A DNA stretch of 64,000 bases, taken from NCBI GenBank assembly GCA_903863935.1, contig CAIPDV010000121.1, forward strand, positions 1-64,000, read 5' to 3'. This DNA comes from an uncultured Bacteroidota bacterium. Its GTDB lineage: Bacteria > Bacteroidota > Bacteroidia > JABEUT01. Positions within the stretch are counted from its first letter, which is position 1. The number at the start of each line of letters is the position of its first letter. This document shows positions 1-8,553 of the stretch, in pieces. The notes beneath the pieces were generated by a model. That model saw only the letters and a list, made by a program, of their open reading frames with translations. It was not told the DNA's origin and did not search any database. The position numbers and the translations under genes are program-made.

Positions 1-599
1 AGTGTTTTCATTTGCTTCCTTTTGTTTTTTTAGTCCCTCCCATCCTAACGACAAGATGTAAGTTACTGTGGTTGATTTTTACATTCCGATTTAGTTTACA
101 AGGTTGTCCAACGCATAAGTTTTTAAAAGAGTTACAAAACAGGGGGTTTTTCAAAAAAACAATCGCAAGTCAATAAAAATCCATTTTTATTTGATTTACT
201 GTTGTTTACATTAAAATTTAGTAAAATCCACTGATTTGAATCAGGTTTTTGAAATTTGATTTTTTACATATTGATTTTCTGTAGTTTATGGCAATTATTT
301 GAAAAAAATAAAAAATTTAGCGATTTTCATCACAAATGAAACCTCACAGGCTCATTATTCATGTATTCTCAATAAAAAATCGAAATATAATCTGGTTGAT
401 CTCTATTACCGCATTATCAGGCCACGAAGGCAAAAAATTAGAAACATAATCCGATTTAGTACCATCAAACTATTTATATATACCTGATAACCTATACATA
501 ACAAGGCATCTCGCCTAAGTTTACTATATTAGTACCCAACATTTACTTCCGGAGGCACGTTCTTAAGGTAAAGTGCACATTTATAGGGAACATAATTAC
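1..599. other. Intergenic region, no supported gene
   Basis: About 600 very AT-rich bases with no convincing coding sequence. The only tracked ORF (299-487) starts at TTG, has no recognisable domain and ends in a basic tail, so I treat it as chance. A short CTGATT/AATCAG hairpin near 231-244 is followed by a few T residues and could be a weak terminator. The last part must hold the promoter of the sigma-factor operon, but I see no clear TAnnTTTG box there, which would fit autoregulation by an ECF-type promoter (inference). Confidence 0.5.
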
Positions 600-1166
600 A
601 TGAAGGTAGAAACGGAGATAATAACTGCATGCTTGCAGAGGGATGAAAGAGCCGAGTATGAGCTCTATCGCCTGACGCATAGTTATCTCATGACTATATG
701 CCTTCGGTATTCAACCGACCGGGAAGAAGCCAGGGAGATGCTGAATTTAGGGTTCTTTAAAATATTGACCAACCTTAGGAAATATCAACTGGAAACCTCC
801 TTCAAATCATGGATACATAAGGTAATGGTGAATACCTTAATAGATGAATACCGAAAGAAAAAAGTACACCATGAACATATGAAATATGTAGAGGACTATG
901 AAGCCATAGAAGAGGATACGGAGGTAAACAGCGCAATTGTTAAAATGGATGTGGAACAGATACACGCGTTGATTGTGAAACTGCCACCGGTAAGCCGCAA
1001 AGTATTTAACATGTATGCTATTGATGGATTCTCTCATAAAGAAATTGCCAATTTGCTTGGGATAACAGAGGGAACCTCAAGATGGCACTTGAATTTTTCC
1101 AGGCAAAAATTGCAGGAAATGATATTACATATAAACCCGAACTTATATAAACTAGTAGCAGGATGA
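600..1166 (+). CDS. ECF-family RNA polymerase sigma factor
   Basis: Extracytoplasmic-function sigma-70 protein of about 188 residues, which directs RNA polymerase to a small stress or envelope regulon. Region 2 (about residues 9-86) includes the conserved FKSWIHKVMVNTLIDEYRKK stretch. Region 4 (about 124-178) has the LPPVSRKVFNMYAIDGFSHK helix-turn-helix entry followed by IANLLGITEGTSRWHL. There is no region 1 or 3, as expected for ECF factors. I prefer the ATG at 600; the ORF-track start at 573 is a GTG that only adds nine unconserved residues. Its last four bases overlap the start of the next gene (ATGA), so sigma factor and putative anti-sigma factor are translationally coupled. Family is certain; the regulon is not visible here. 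Confidence 0.93.
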   Translation: MKVETEIITACLQRDERAEYELYRLTHSYLMTICLRYSTDREEAREMLNLGFFKILTNLRKYQLETSFKSWIHKVMVNTLIDEYRKKKVHHEHMKYVEDYEAIEEDTEVNSAIVKMDVEQIHALIVKLPPVSRKVFNMYAIDGFSHKEIANLLGITEGTSRWHLNFSRQKLQEMILHINPNLYKLVAG

Positions 1167-2536
1167 ACACAGAAAAAAACTTTTACGAAATCCTACAATC
1201 TAAATTCAGCGAACAGGAGCAGCCTTTTGACGAGGCTAACTGGAAATCGATGAGGAAAATGATTGATGATTCAAGAGCAAAGAAAAAGCGTGCATTATGG
1301 TTGGCGTCTTCTCTTGTATTCCTTCTCTTGGCAGTAGGCACCTATAGTATTATTGAGTGGAAAGCAGGAAACGGAAAATCTTCAGTAATATCGTCTCAAA
1401 ATACAGTTGTTAATAATCCCAAACAAATTTCCGCGACCAATACTAAGGCTCAACCTGGTGCAACAAATTCAAATAGTGGGAATCTGGTTGAAGCTTCTAA
1501 TAATGCAGTTACAACAAACAATATTGGAAATAGAACAAATTCAAATACTGATCAATTCGTTACCAGTAAAAACCCAGTAGTTGCAAGTGCCCTAAACTCA
1601 CCAAAACGGCATACAAAAACTTCAAAGCATAACTATTATTCATCGGGTGGACAGGTTGTTACAGGAAGTTTTAAAACAACACAAGCGAATAATGCAGAAG
1701 TTAAAGTTGCTAATCAAAATATAGCAGCCACCAAAATTAGCGGTAACATTTCAGGTGAACGAGAGTCTTCTACTCCAAACCCGAAGACAAATTCTACTCC
1801 ACCTTTAACCCAGGCTAAACCACCTGTTAATGGCACAGCCCACAGACCAGATACTGCCATAGTTGGTCTGTCTCAACCTCTTCGTTTCTCAGAAGAACCT
1901 CGAGTTTTTAATGGAAAGGAACAAATGATTTCAATTGAAGCGGGAGTTTATGGAGGTTTTGGTTGGCAAATTGGGACAATAAATCAGGGAAGAGGAATAA
2001 ACTATGTATTCGGACTTGGATACTCTCATTACTTAGCATCTAAATGGTTTCTTAAAACAGGTATTCAATTTAGCGAGTATGGCAACCTTGGGACACTGCC
2101 ATATACCTATAGTACCTTGACCTTTCAAAATGCAAAGGTTGTTAATAATGACTCCTTAATTACAACTAAGCGTGTATACTACCTTAGCATTCCTATTCAG
2201 TTTGAACACTTCAATAGCTATAATGGAAAATTCAGTATTGGTTTTGGAGGAACAATTTCTTATTTACTAGGAAGCAAAGGTTCAGCTACTACTGAGCAAA
2301 TAATTGATAACGGTTCTCCTGTAAATATACATAACTACTCGCAAAACATTCAGATAAATGGCTTTAATAAGCTGAATGGCTCAGTTTATTTATTAGCCAG
2401 ATACGTTTTCTCGCATCATTTTTCTGCTTATTGCATGCCATATTACATGACTCCGGTTGAAAAGATGTCATTTTTCGGGAGTAATAAATACTTAGGCAAT
2501 GGAGGGGTGAAAGTTTTATTATCATACGCATTATAA
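1163..2536 (+). CDS. Dual-membrane anti-sigma factor candidate with C-terminal outer-membrane beta-barrel (Dma-like)
   Basis: A 457-residue protein with unusual architecture. Residues 1-43 are a charged cytoplasmic segment with no signal peptide, 44-64 form one transmembrane helix (WLASSLVFLLLAVGTYSII), about 70-240 are an Asn/Ser/Thr-rich, probably disordered stretch, and about 250-457 look like an outer-membrane beta-barrel (alternating aromatic strands such as FGLGYSHYLASKWFLKTGIQ). Coupled by overlap to the sigma factor upstream. This matches the dual membrane-spanning anti-sigma (Dma) proteins described in Bacteroides, where one chain crosses the inner membrane, the periplasm and the outer membrane. 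By analogy it would hold the sigma factor at the membrane until the barrel senses an outer-membrane signal. Architecture is read from sequence; anti-sigma activity is inferred. Confidence 0.8.
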   Translation: MNTEKNFYEILQSKFSEQEQPFDEANWKSMRKMIDDSRAKKKRALWLASSLVFLLLAVGTYSIIEWKAGNGKSSVISSQNTVVNNPKQISATNTKAQPGATNSNSGNLVEASNNAVTTNNIGNRTNSNTDQFVTSKNPVVASALNSPKRHTKTSKHNYYSSGGQVVTGSFKTTQANNAEVKVANQNIAATKISGNISGERESSTPNPKTNSTPPLTQAKPPVNGTAHRPDTAIVGLSQPLRFSEEPRVFNGKEQMISIEAGVYGGFGWQIGTINQGRGINYVFGLGYSHYLASKWFLKTGIQFSEYGNLGTLPYTYSTLTFQNAKVVNNDSLITTKRVYYLSIPIQFEHFNSYNGKFSIGFGGTISYLLGSKGSATTEQIIDNGSPVNIHNYSQNIQINGFNKLNGSVYLLARYVFSHHFSAYCMPYYMTPVEKMSFFGSNKYLGNGGVKVLLSYAL

Positions 2537-2662
2537 TTTTTAATAAGCATTAATAAACCTTATTGTTCTGCATAGTCTAACTAGATATTGAATTCATATT
2601 AGCTCCTCAAAGGGGTTTGAGGTAGTTTTCATAGGTATATCTACATGCTAATTGAATTCAAC

Positions 2663-2694
2663 AAGTCCCACAGAAAACCTGTGGGACTTTTTTA
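2663..2694 (+). terminator. Rho-independent terminator
   Basis: Perfect 11-bp stem AAGTCCCACAG / CTGTGGGACTT with a 5-base loop, then TTTTTTATT. It ends the sigma/anti-sigma operon. A smaller hairpin (CCTCAAA/TTTGAGG, 2605-2622) lies between it and the stop codon. Confidence 0.9.
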
Positions 2695-2804
2695 TTATCA
2701 AAATTATTTACCTTGAAAATAAAAACTCTTCAACCCAACGTTTATAAAATACGATTCGTTTCTAGTAATGAAAGCAGTTAATAATTTTTAAACTATCACC
2801 CTAT

Positions 2805-4247
2805 ATGAGAAGATTTTTACCTTTCAAAAAAACATTCCTTTTATTCTTACCGGCGATTTTATGCGTTCCTGCACTTACCAAAGCTCAATGGTCTGCAAAA
2901 AAAACCATTTCACCCAAGGCTTTTTCCGCATTTTTAAATGAAAATATGGGCCCCTGTCTTGCTGTTAGCGGGGATAGTCTCTATGTAACATGGTCCGATA
3001 AAAGAACGACAGGATCCGGTATTTTTTGTACTCATTCCTATGATACAGGAGCAACCTGGAGCCCGGCAGTGCCACTAACTGATACCCTCAATGGAAAAAC
3101 CACTTTCCCGGCTATCGCTGTTTCGGGCAGAAATGTACATGTTGTCTTTCTTGATACACTTGTAAACGGTGATACAGCCTCCTTTTATATGCATTCAACT
3201 GATGGAGGAAACACTTGGAGCACTCCCTACTGCCTAGACAGTAATACCAAATTCTGGCCCGGAGTAGCCGCGCATGGCGCACTGGTAGTTGTATCCCTTA
3301 ATAAATCACTTGCATCTACAAATACGGAAGTGTTCTTCAGGCGTTCAACAGATAATGGAAATAACTGGGACCCTGAACAACAAATTTCAAATGCTCCCAA
3401 CCGCTCGGAAGACCCTGCTATTAATACAGATGGTAAGAATGTATTTCTTTCATGGAATGATAAACGTAGTGGTCAAATGTTAATCTATTACCGTCGTTCA
3501 ACAGATATGGGTTTAACCTGGGGACCTGAAACTGCAAGGAGCTACTATGATTCATATACTTCAATGGTTAGTCTCAATCATGCCAGTACAGATGTCCCTT
3601 ACGGAAGCACACTAAGCGGTCATTTTGAAGTCTGGCTGAGACAGTCGCATGATTCCGGTACAACATTTGATTCTGCCCAACAACTTACAAATAACATTAA
3701 TGGTGATGCATATCCTTATTTGGTTCGCGATAGCAGCAGCATGCACCTCGTTTATCTTCAGTTCGGAACCGGGGGTGGCCCATTGTATATTCATTCCGGT
3801 GATGGAGGAACCACATGGGATCCCGCAGTCTCATTTGGTTCAGGAGGACAACCTTTCATTGTTTATACTTCTTGCATGCTGCACGTTATTTTTCCCGACA
3901 GCGGAAAAATTTATTATACCCGTAACCCAACCGGAAATGGCGACTGCTCAACTTCTGCAATTGCTGCAGTTTCTTCCCCTATTTTAAAAACAAGCCTGTC
4001 TGCTAATCCTTCAATATTTAATAAGTCGACCAGTATTGAATACTCGCTTTCAGAAAATGGCAATGTGGACTTAGAAATATATGATATAAATGGGCGTATA
4101 GCTAAAACCCTTGTTAATGGCTACCATAATGCCGGAGAAGGCAATACGATATTGCTGGATAGTTCGAATCTTGCACCTGGTATGTATTTCTGCCGGCTTA
4201 TCACAACAAGTTCTGAGGTTTCCCAAAAAATTATTATAACGCATTAA
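2805..4247 (+). CDS. Secreted Asp-box (BNR) propeller protein with T9SS type A sorting domain
   Basis: 480-residue exported protein. Signal peptide at residues 1-27 (cleavage after TKA). Six Asp-box motifs of the S-x-D-x-G-x-T-W type (for example SYDTGATW, STDGGNTW, STDMGLTW, SGDGGTTW) mark a sialidase/exo-alpha-sialidase-like beta-propeller over residues 45-380. The last 85 residues (from about 395) are a T9SS C-terminal sorting domain with the typical DLEIYDINGR and GMYFCRLITTSSE segments, so the protein should be carried over the outer membrane by T9SS and anchored or released. Asp-boxes alone do not prove sialidase activity: I see no obvious arginine triad or FRIP motif, so binding or another glycosidase role is equally possible. 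It stands alone between two terminators. Confidence 0.88.
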   Translation: MRRFLPFKKTFLLFLPAILCVPALTKAQWSAKKTISPKAFSAFLNENMGPCLAVSGDSLYVTWSDKRTTGSGIFCTHSYDTGATWSPAVPLTDTLNGKTTFPAIAVSGRNVHVVFLDTLVNGDTASFYMHSTDGGNTWSTPYCLDSNTKFWPGVAAHGALVVVSLNKSLASTNTEVFFRRSTDNGNNWDPEQQISNAPNRSEDPAINTDGKNVFLSWNDKRSGQMLIYYRRSTDMGLTWGPETARSYYDSYTSMVSLNHASTDVPYGSTLSGHFEVWLRQSHDSGTTFDSAQQLTNNINGDAYPYLVRDSSSMHLVYLQFGTGGGPLYIHSGDGGTTWDPAVSFGSGGQPFIVYTSCMLHVIFPDSGKIYYTRNPTGNGDCSTSAIAAVSSPILKTSLSANPSIFNKSTSIEYSLSENGNVDLEIYDINGRIAKTLVNGYHNAGEGNTILLDSSNLAPGMYFCRLITTSSEVSQKIIITH

Positions 4248-4307
4248 AGGAAGCTGTTTGTTCCATAGAATCCAACTGAAATAGGAGTGTTTTAGTTGGT
4301 TAAAGAG

Positions 4308-4345
4308 GGCCCCTCCGGCATAAGAAACCGGAGGGCTTTTATTTT
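4308..4345 (+). terminator. Rho-independent terminator
   Basis: Stem CCCTCCGG / CCGGAGGG with a 9-base loop, followed by CTTTTATTTT. It terminates the Asp-box gene and lies between convergent genes. Confidence 0.85.
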
Positions 4346-4355
4346 CTGAGATTGA

Positions 4356-5687
4356 TCAAATCCCCTTCTTGATTTTATAATAATTCGGAAAATTTTGTTT
4401 TATAAAAACCGAATCTTTTCTAATTTCATCCGGCAGATATAAGAAATGATTCACATATCTTTCCAGTACTTCGTCAAGCACTACATCAGGATGCTCCTGC
4501 ATAATTAAATCAATACGAGGAGACTTTGCCCACACAAAAAATGAATGCCTGAATTGGGTAATAAAAAACATTTTAGGGGCACCCATATAGCTATCACGAT
4601 CAACAAATAATTTCAGCGGGCATGCCGAAATATTACCTGTACTTGTTTTCGGATTTTCAAATATTTCCACGTGTGCATCCGGCCTGTCATACTTTGATGA
4701 ATCTAATGTAATTGGTTGGGCATTATTCTTAGGTGTGAATTGGTAAAAATGCGAAGTAAATAAATCATCAAACCCAAGGTGGCGTTGCAAATCCCCACCG
4801 ACGGAAATGGTGGAATCCATTTTATAATCTGAAAGTTCGGCCACATTTATTTGAGGAAAATCCTTTTTCATTCTTTGCGTTATTTTTTGATAAGCAAAGT
4901 ATGCACCAAACATGTTCCAATGGCTATCAGTCTCCTGGTAGGTCAACCTTGTTTTCTTGTTATCAATTAACTCCTTTCTATAATCTATGAACCTGATAAG
5001 GGTGTCATTTTTAATATAATTATACAATTGATCGAGTTTTGAGAATTGGGTGCGGTATTGCAATCCTATAGACATTAATTCAGGGTAGATGCGATCCTTG
5101 CCCGGTGGAACTGTTATATAGTATTTAATCCCTTTACTATCGAACCATTTGGTCATAATCTCCATATTAGTCTTTAGTGTATCCAGTTGTGCCGAAGTAA
5201 AAGGTTCACTTATTTCATTCACATATTCAATGGTTGAATAAAAAAGCATATTGCCTTTACCAATCTCTACCAAGTTTGGCATGGGAGACTCATGGAACAC
5301 TTCATATTTTAATTTCCCCAGAAATGAAATGGAGGTATTTCGATAGGCAAAACGGTCATTTATATAATCGGCCAACCCATATGTAAAACCCCATACATAA
5401 TTAATATCAAACTTTGGAAATTCGCTAAGGGTACGCTTCTCGAGACTTGTAGTTTCTTTCTTCCCTAATAAAGGCACAAGTAAAACAAACAAGAAAACCG
5501 AGACCATTAATACAAAACTGAAATTATGGGTTTGAATTATTTTTCGTAAAACAAATAATAGAACTATCGACATAGTTAAACTAATACAACAAACTAATAT
5601 TATATTTTGCAGAAATACCGAAAACGCCACATAGCCGAGCAATGAAGCAAGAATTCCGACAATGATATATTTAATAAAATGCCTCAT
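4356..5687 (-). CDS. AlgJ/AlgX-like (DHHW family) polysaccharide O-acetyltransferase
   Basis: 443-residue SGNH-hydrolase-like protein of the AlgJ/AlgX/DHHW group, which transfers acetyl groups onto an exopolysaccharide together with the MBOAT partner AlgI. Residues 5-80 hold about three hydrophobic helices, more than the single anchor usual for AlgJ. Then come the family marks EKRTLSEFP (83-91) and a DRFAYRN segment, the DSHW motif at 254-257 (the DHHW position) and a catalytic-serine block VDRDSY at 362-367. Its start codon overlaps the stop of algI (TGATG), so the two are one transcript. Which polysaccharide is acetylated is not shown; no polymerase or glycosyltransferase cluster is adjacent. 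Confidence 0.88.
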   Translation of the reverse strand: MRHFIKYIIVGILASLLGYVAFSVFLQNIILVCCISLTMSIVLLFVLRKIIQTHNFSFVLMVSVFLFVLLVPLLGKKETTSLEKRTLSEFPKFDINYVWGFTYGLADYINDRFAYRNTSISFLGKLKYEVFHESPMPNLVEIGKGNMLFYSTIEYVNEISEPFTSAQLDTLKTNMEIMTKWFDSKGIKYYITVPPGKDRIYPELMSIGLQYRTQFSKLDQLYNYIKNDTLIRFIDYRKELIDNKKTRLTYQETDSHWNMFGAYFAYQKITQRMKKDFPQINVAELSDYKMDSTISVGGDLQRHLGFDDLFTSHFYQFTPKNNAQPITLDSSKYDRPDAHVEIFENPKTSTGNISACPLKLFVDRDSYMGAPKMFFITQFRHSFFVWAKSPRIDLIMQEHPDVVLDEVLERYVNHFLYLPDEIRKDSVFIKQNFPNYYKIKKGI

Positions 5688-7120
5688 CAGAACCGGAAAT
5701 AAATAAAAGGGTTATAGGTGCCGTAAACAACATTTAACACAGTGTAAATAAATATAAGTGATAGTGAAACTGATTTAATATTCCTAAAGAATGCATTCAA
5801 TATGTCAACCGATGCTATAGCCCGATAGGTCAGTCTGACAATTCCTTTTAAGATATAATTCACCCCATTTACCGCCAGAATTATGGCAATAATCAGAATT
5901 ATCACATTTTCCTTAGTGATAAAGAAATTTACAGTGTAACCGCCGGTATTACCAATACCGAATAGGGTTTTAATAAATGAAAAAGCATCGGAAAAATTTT
6001 CAATCCGGAAGAATACCCATGCAATTATTACAACAAATAAAGTATAAATGTGTTGGACTACCCTACCCGATTTCTCAAGTACTTTATCAAAACCTAATCG
6101 TTCTATTACCATGAATAATCCATGCAACATGCCCCAGATAACAAAGTTCCAACTAGCCCCATGCCACAATCCAGTTAAGAAAAACACGATGAAGAGATTA
6201 AGATATACCCTCACATTTCCTACTCTGTTGCCGCCTAAGGGTATATATAAATAGTTACGAAACCAATTGGAAAGGGAAATATGCCATCTCCTCCAGAACT
6301 CGCGCACAGAGCTAGACAGATAAGGGAAATTAAAGTTCTCCATAAAATCAAAACCAAGCATTTTCGCCAAACCAATTGCCATATCGGAATAACCTGAAAA
6401 ATCAAAATAAAGTTGGAGTGTGTAACAAATGATTGCAAACCAAGCCGAAGCCGCAGATAATTGAGATGGGTGAATACTGAATAATAGATCGGTGCTTATG
6501 CCCAGTGTATTCGCAATTATTACCTTTTTACCTAGGCCAATTATAAAACGCTCAATACCAATTTTAAACCGAATTGATGTTAGTATTCGTCCCGTAAATT
6601 GTGATGCTATATCTTTATACCGTATAATTGGTCCTGCTACTAATTGTGGGAAAAGCGTGATATATAAAGCAAGTTGGGTGAATGATTTTTGGGCTTTATT
6701 CTCCTTCCTGTATACATCCATCAAGTATGATATACTATGAAAAGTATAGAAGGAAATTCCCACAGGAAGTTTTACATTAATTACTTTCAGGGTATGCCAA
6801 TGGAACAATTGTAGAATTACGTTGACATTTTCCGTTATAAAGCCTAAATATTTGTTAGCTGCAAGGAACAAGAGGTTTACCGTTATTCCGGCAACAATAG
6901 CAGTTTTGTTCCGGCATTTATCTACCCATTTACCAAGAAAATAATTTACAATTACAGAGCCCAAAAGCATTATTACAAAGTCAGCTTCACCAAAAATGTA
7001 GAATAGCAGGCTAAGTATTACTAAAACAATATTCCTGTATTTCGATTGTTTTGTAAAATATGCCAAGGCCAATGTCAATGGCAAAAAGAAGAACAGGAAT
7101 ATGGGTGACGGAAAAAGCAC
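5687..7120 (-). CDS. AlgI-like MBOAT O-acyltransferase
   Basis: 477-residue polytopic inner-membrane acyltransferase that passes acetyl groups across the membrane to the periplasmic partner encoded next. Family marks: N-terminal LLFPSPIFLFFFLPLTL, FDFSGYSDMAIGLAKMLGF (about 240-257), FWRRWHISLSNWFRNYLYIP with a first conserved His at 280, and LTGLWHGASWNFVIWG with the catalytic His at 320. About ten hydrophobic segments. Length is normal for AlgI/DltB-type proteins. The start codon is GTG. No -7 box is obvious upstream. Confidence 0.95.
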   Translation of the reverse strand: MLFPSPIFLFFFLPLTLALAYFTKQSKYRNIVLVILSLLFYIFGEADFVIMLLGSVIVNYFLGKWVDKCRNKTAIVAGITVNLLFLAANKYLGFITENVNVILQLFHWHTLKVINVKLPVGISFYTFHSISYLMDVYRKENKAQKSFTQLALYITLFPQLVAGPIIRYKDIASQFTGRILTSIRFKIGIERFIIGLGKKVIIANTLGISTDLLFSIHPSQLSAASAWFAIICYTLQLYFDFSGYSDMAIGLAKMLGFDFMENFNFPYLSSSVREFWRRWHISLSNWFRNYLYIPLGGNRVGNVRVYLNLFIVFFLTGLWHGASWNFVIWGMLHGLFMVIERLGFDKVLEKSGRVVQHIYTLFVVIIAWVFFRIENFSDAFSFIKTLFGIGNTGGYTVNFFITKENVIILIIAIILAVNGVNYILKGIVRLTYRAIASVDILNAFFRNIKSVSLSLIFIYTVLNVVYGTYNPFIYFRF

Positions 7121-7213
7121 GTATTCTTACTTAAAGGCTGTAATAATAAGAAAATACCCTGAACATGATAGCTATTCTTATGAATAGGCTATCCTCTTTA
7201 TGCTAATAATGAC

Positions 7214-7221
7214 TATATTTG
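7214..7221 (+). promoter_or_regulatory. Bacteroidota -7 promoter box for the Ser/Gly-rich protein gene
   Basis: TATATTTG matches the Bacteroidota consensus TAnnTTTG and lies 25 bp before the ATG. No good -33 TTG is seen at the usual distance. Confidence 0.5.
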
Positions 7222-7246
7222 CACATAACTATTCTATAGGTTTTCC

Positions 7247-7771
7247 ATGCTTAATCGATATTTCCTTTTTCTTTTAGTTTCCGTATTGTATTTTTCTTCG
7301 GTTGAAGCTCAGATGAGGTCGTCTTTCGGATCAAAAAAATCTAACTCCGGCTTCGGGAATAAAGGTGGATTCAATAGTTCTTTTAGAAAATCAGGAGCTT
7401 TCGGAGGGCATTCTAACAAATCTAAATCGGGTGCTTCCTCCAATAACAGCAATAAATCATCCTCATCAGGCAAGGCATCTTCTTCAAAGGCTACAAGTTC
7501 TTCGTCAGGTGCAAAAAGTAATTCATCAGGACAAACTTCTGGTGCGTCTGGTTCAGGGACAGGTTCTTCATCGGGCGGCAGTTCAGTAAAAGGCAGTGGC
7601 GGAGCCTCCCAATCACACCCCGGGATTTCAGGTTCCGGCGGTGCTTCTAAATACACCTATCCGGGTGTTGGAAAATCAAAATCCAGTTCGTCAAGCGGAG
7701 GTACAAAATATTCTTACCCGGGTGTTCATTCAAAATCGCCAAGCGCAAAATCTTCTGGAAGTAAAAAATAG
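7247..7771 (+). CDS. Secreted Ser/Gly/Lys-rich low-complexity protein
   Basis: 174 residues: a signal peptide (1-21, ending VEAQ) and then an almost pure Ser/Gly/Lys/Asn sequence. The C-terminal third has a repeated aromatic-proline unit (KYTYPGVGKS, TKYSYPGVHSK). It is strongly basic, predicted disordered, and lacks cysteines. No family is recognised. Several long ORFs overlap on other frames because of the biased codons, but the signal peptide, the promoter box and the codon-wise low complexity favour this frame. A role as a cell-surface or matrix structural peptide is a guess. Confidence 0.7.
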   Translation: MLNRYFLFLLVSVLYFSSVEAQMRSSFGSKKSNSGFGNKGGFNSSFRKSGAFGGHSNKSKSGASSNNSNKSSSSGKASSSKATSSSSGAKSNSSGQTSGASGSGTGSSSGGSSVKGSGGASQSHPGISGSGGASKYTYPGVGKSKSSSSSGGTKYSYPGVHSKSPSAKSSGSKK

Positions 7772-7812
7772 TTGTACTACGCTTAAGCTTCTTTAAGTTT
7801 AGATTCAAACCT

Positions 7813-8541
7813 TTAAAATAATTTATTTTCCAATTCAGGATATCTAAGTTCTTCTATAATTTCAGGATAATTGGAGTCCTTCGCTGGATTTGAAATAACT
7901 TTTGAAATAGTATGAAATTTTAACCATTCAGAGGGTGCAGGTTTCATTAATTCTTTTATTTCCATAACACTTGAACTGTTATTAATCCATTTTCCCCAGC
8001 CTTCTTCATCCAATATGAGAGGCATTCGCTTCTTTTTATTATGAATTTCCGCCATAATTGAATTTGCCTCCGTAGTTACTATAGCAAAAGTATTTAGTAT
8101 CTCGCCTGTTAACTTATCTGTCCAACTATCACTAATACACCCCAACGTAAAGACTTCATCATTTTCAGGGTAGATGAAATAAGGATATTTTACTTTATTA
8201 AACTCATGCCATTCATAAAAACCGTTAACAGGCAATATGCATCGCTTACAGGTAACCCCATCCCGGAACATAGGTTTCTCAAAAATAGTTTCAGCCTTCG
8301 CATTTAGAGCCATGTTTGAAAACTCATAGGCCTTTTCCTCATTTGGGCACCATGAAGGGATAAGCCCCCAGTGGAACAGATTAAATTCTTTTTTGTTTTC
8401 TTGCGTAAGTAAAGGAAGTTGCGGATGAGTAAAACCTGAAACATGATAGAACTTAATATTGTCAAGTGCCTTATCTGCCTCTGCTTTATACTTTTCACGC
8501 AGATACTTAGCCGTCAATTTATGGAAAATATGATAACACAT
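7813..8541 (-). CDS. SRAP (SOS response-associated peptidase) protein, YedK/HMCES family
   Basis: 242-residue SRAP-domain protein. YedK/HMCES proteins form a covalent thiazolidine crosslink with abasic sites in single-stranded DNA and shield them during replication. The catalytic Cys2 follows the initiator Met (MCYHIF), the conserved Asn is in MALNAKAETIFEKPMF, the catalytic Glu in PVNGFYEW, and the His in AEIHNKKKRMPLIL. Length is typical. It lies 12 bp downstream of a degenerate Fic/winged-helix gene on the same strand and probably shares its transcript, an uncommon neighbour for SRAP. Confidence 0.94.
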   Translation of the reverse strand: MCYHIFHKLTAKYLREKYKAEADKALDNIKFYHVSGFTHPQLPLLTQENKKEFNLFHWGLIPSWCPNEEKAYEFSNMALNAKAETIFEKPMFRDGVTCKRCILPVNGFYEWHEFNKVKYPYFIYPENDEVFTLGCISDSWTDKLTGEILNTFAIVTTEANSIMAEIHNKKKRMPLILDEEGWGKWINNSSSVMEIKELMKPAPSEWLKFHTISKVISNPAKDSNYPEIIEELRYPELENKLF

Positions 8542-8553
8542 ACAATTATGAAT

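Noticed and set aside
231-244. CTGATT/AATCAG hairpin as a terminator
   Set aside because: Six-bp stem with a two-base loop and a broken T-run; too weak to list as a feature.
299-487. 62-residue ORF starting at TTG
   Set aside because: No domain, signal or promoter; composition matches AT-rich intergenic DNA.
7309-7656. 115-residue acidic Pro/Glu/Leu-rich minus ORF
   Set aside because: Shadow of the Ser/Gly-rich gene: serine and glycine codons read as Glu, Pro and Leu on the other strand.
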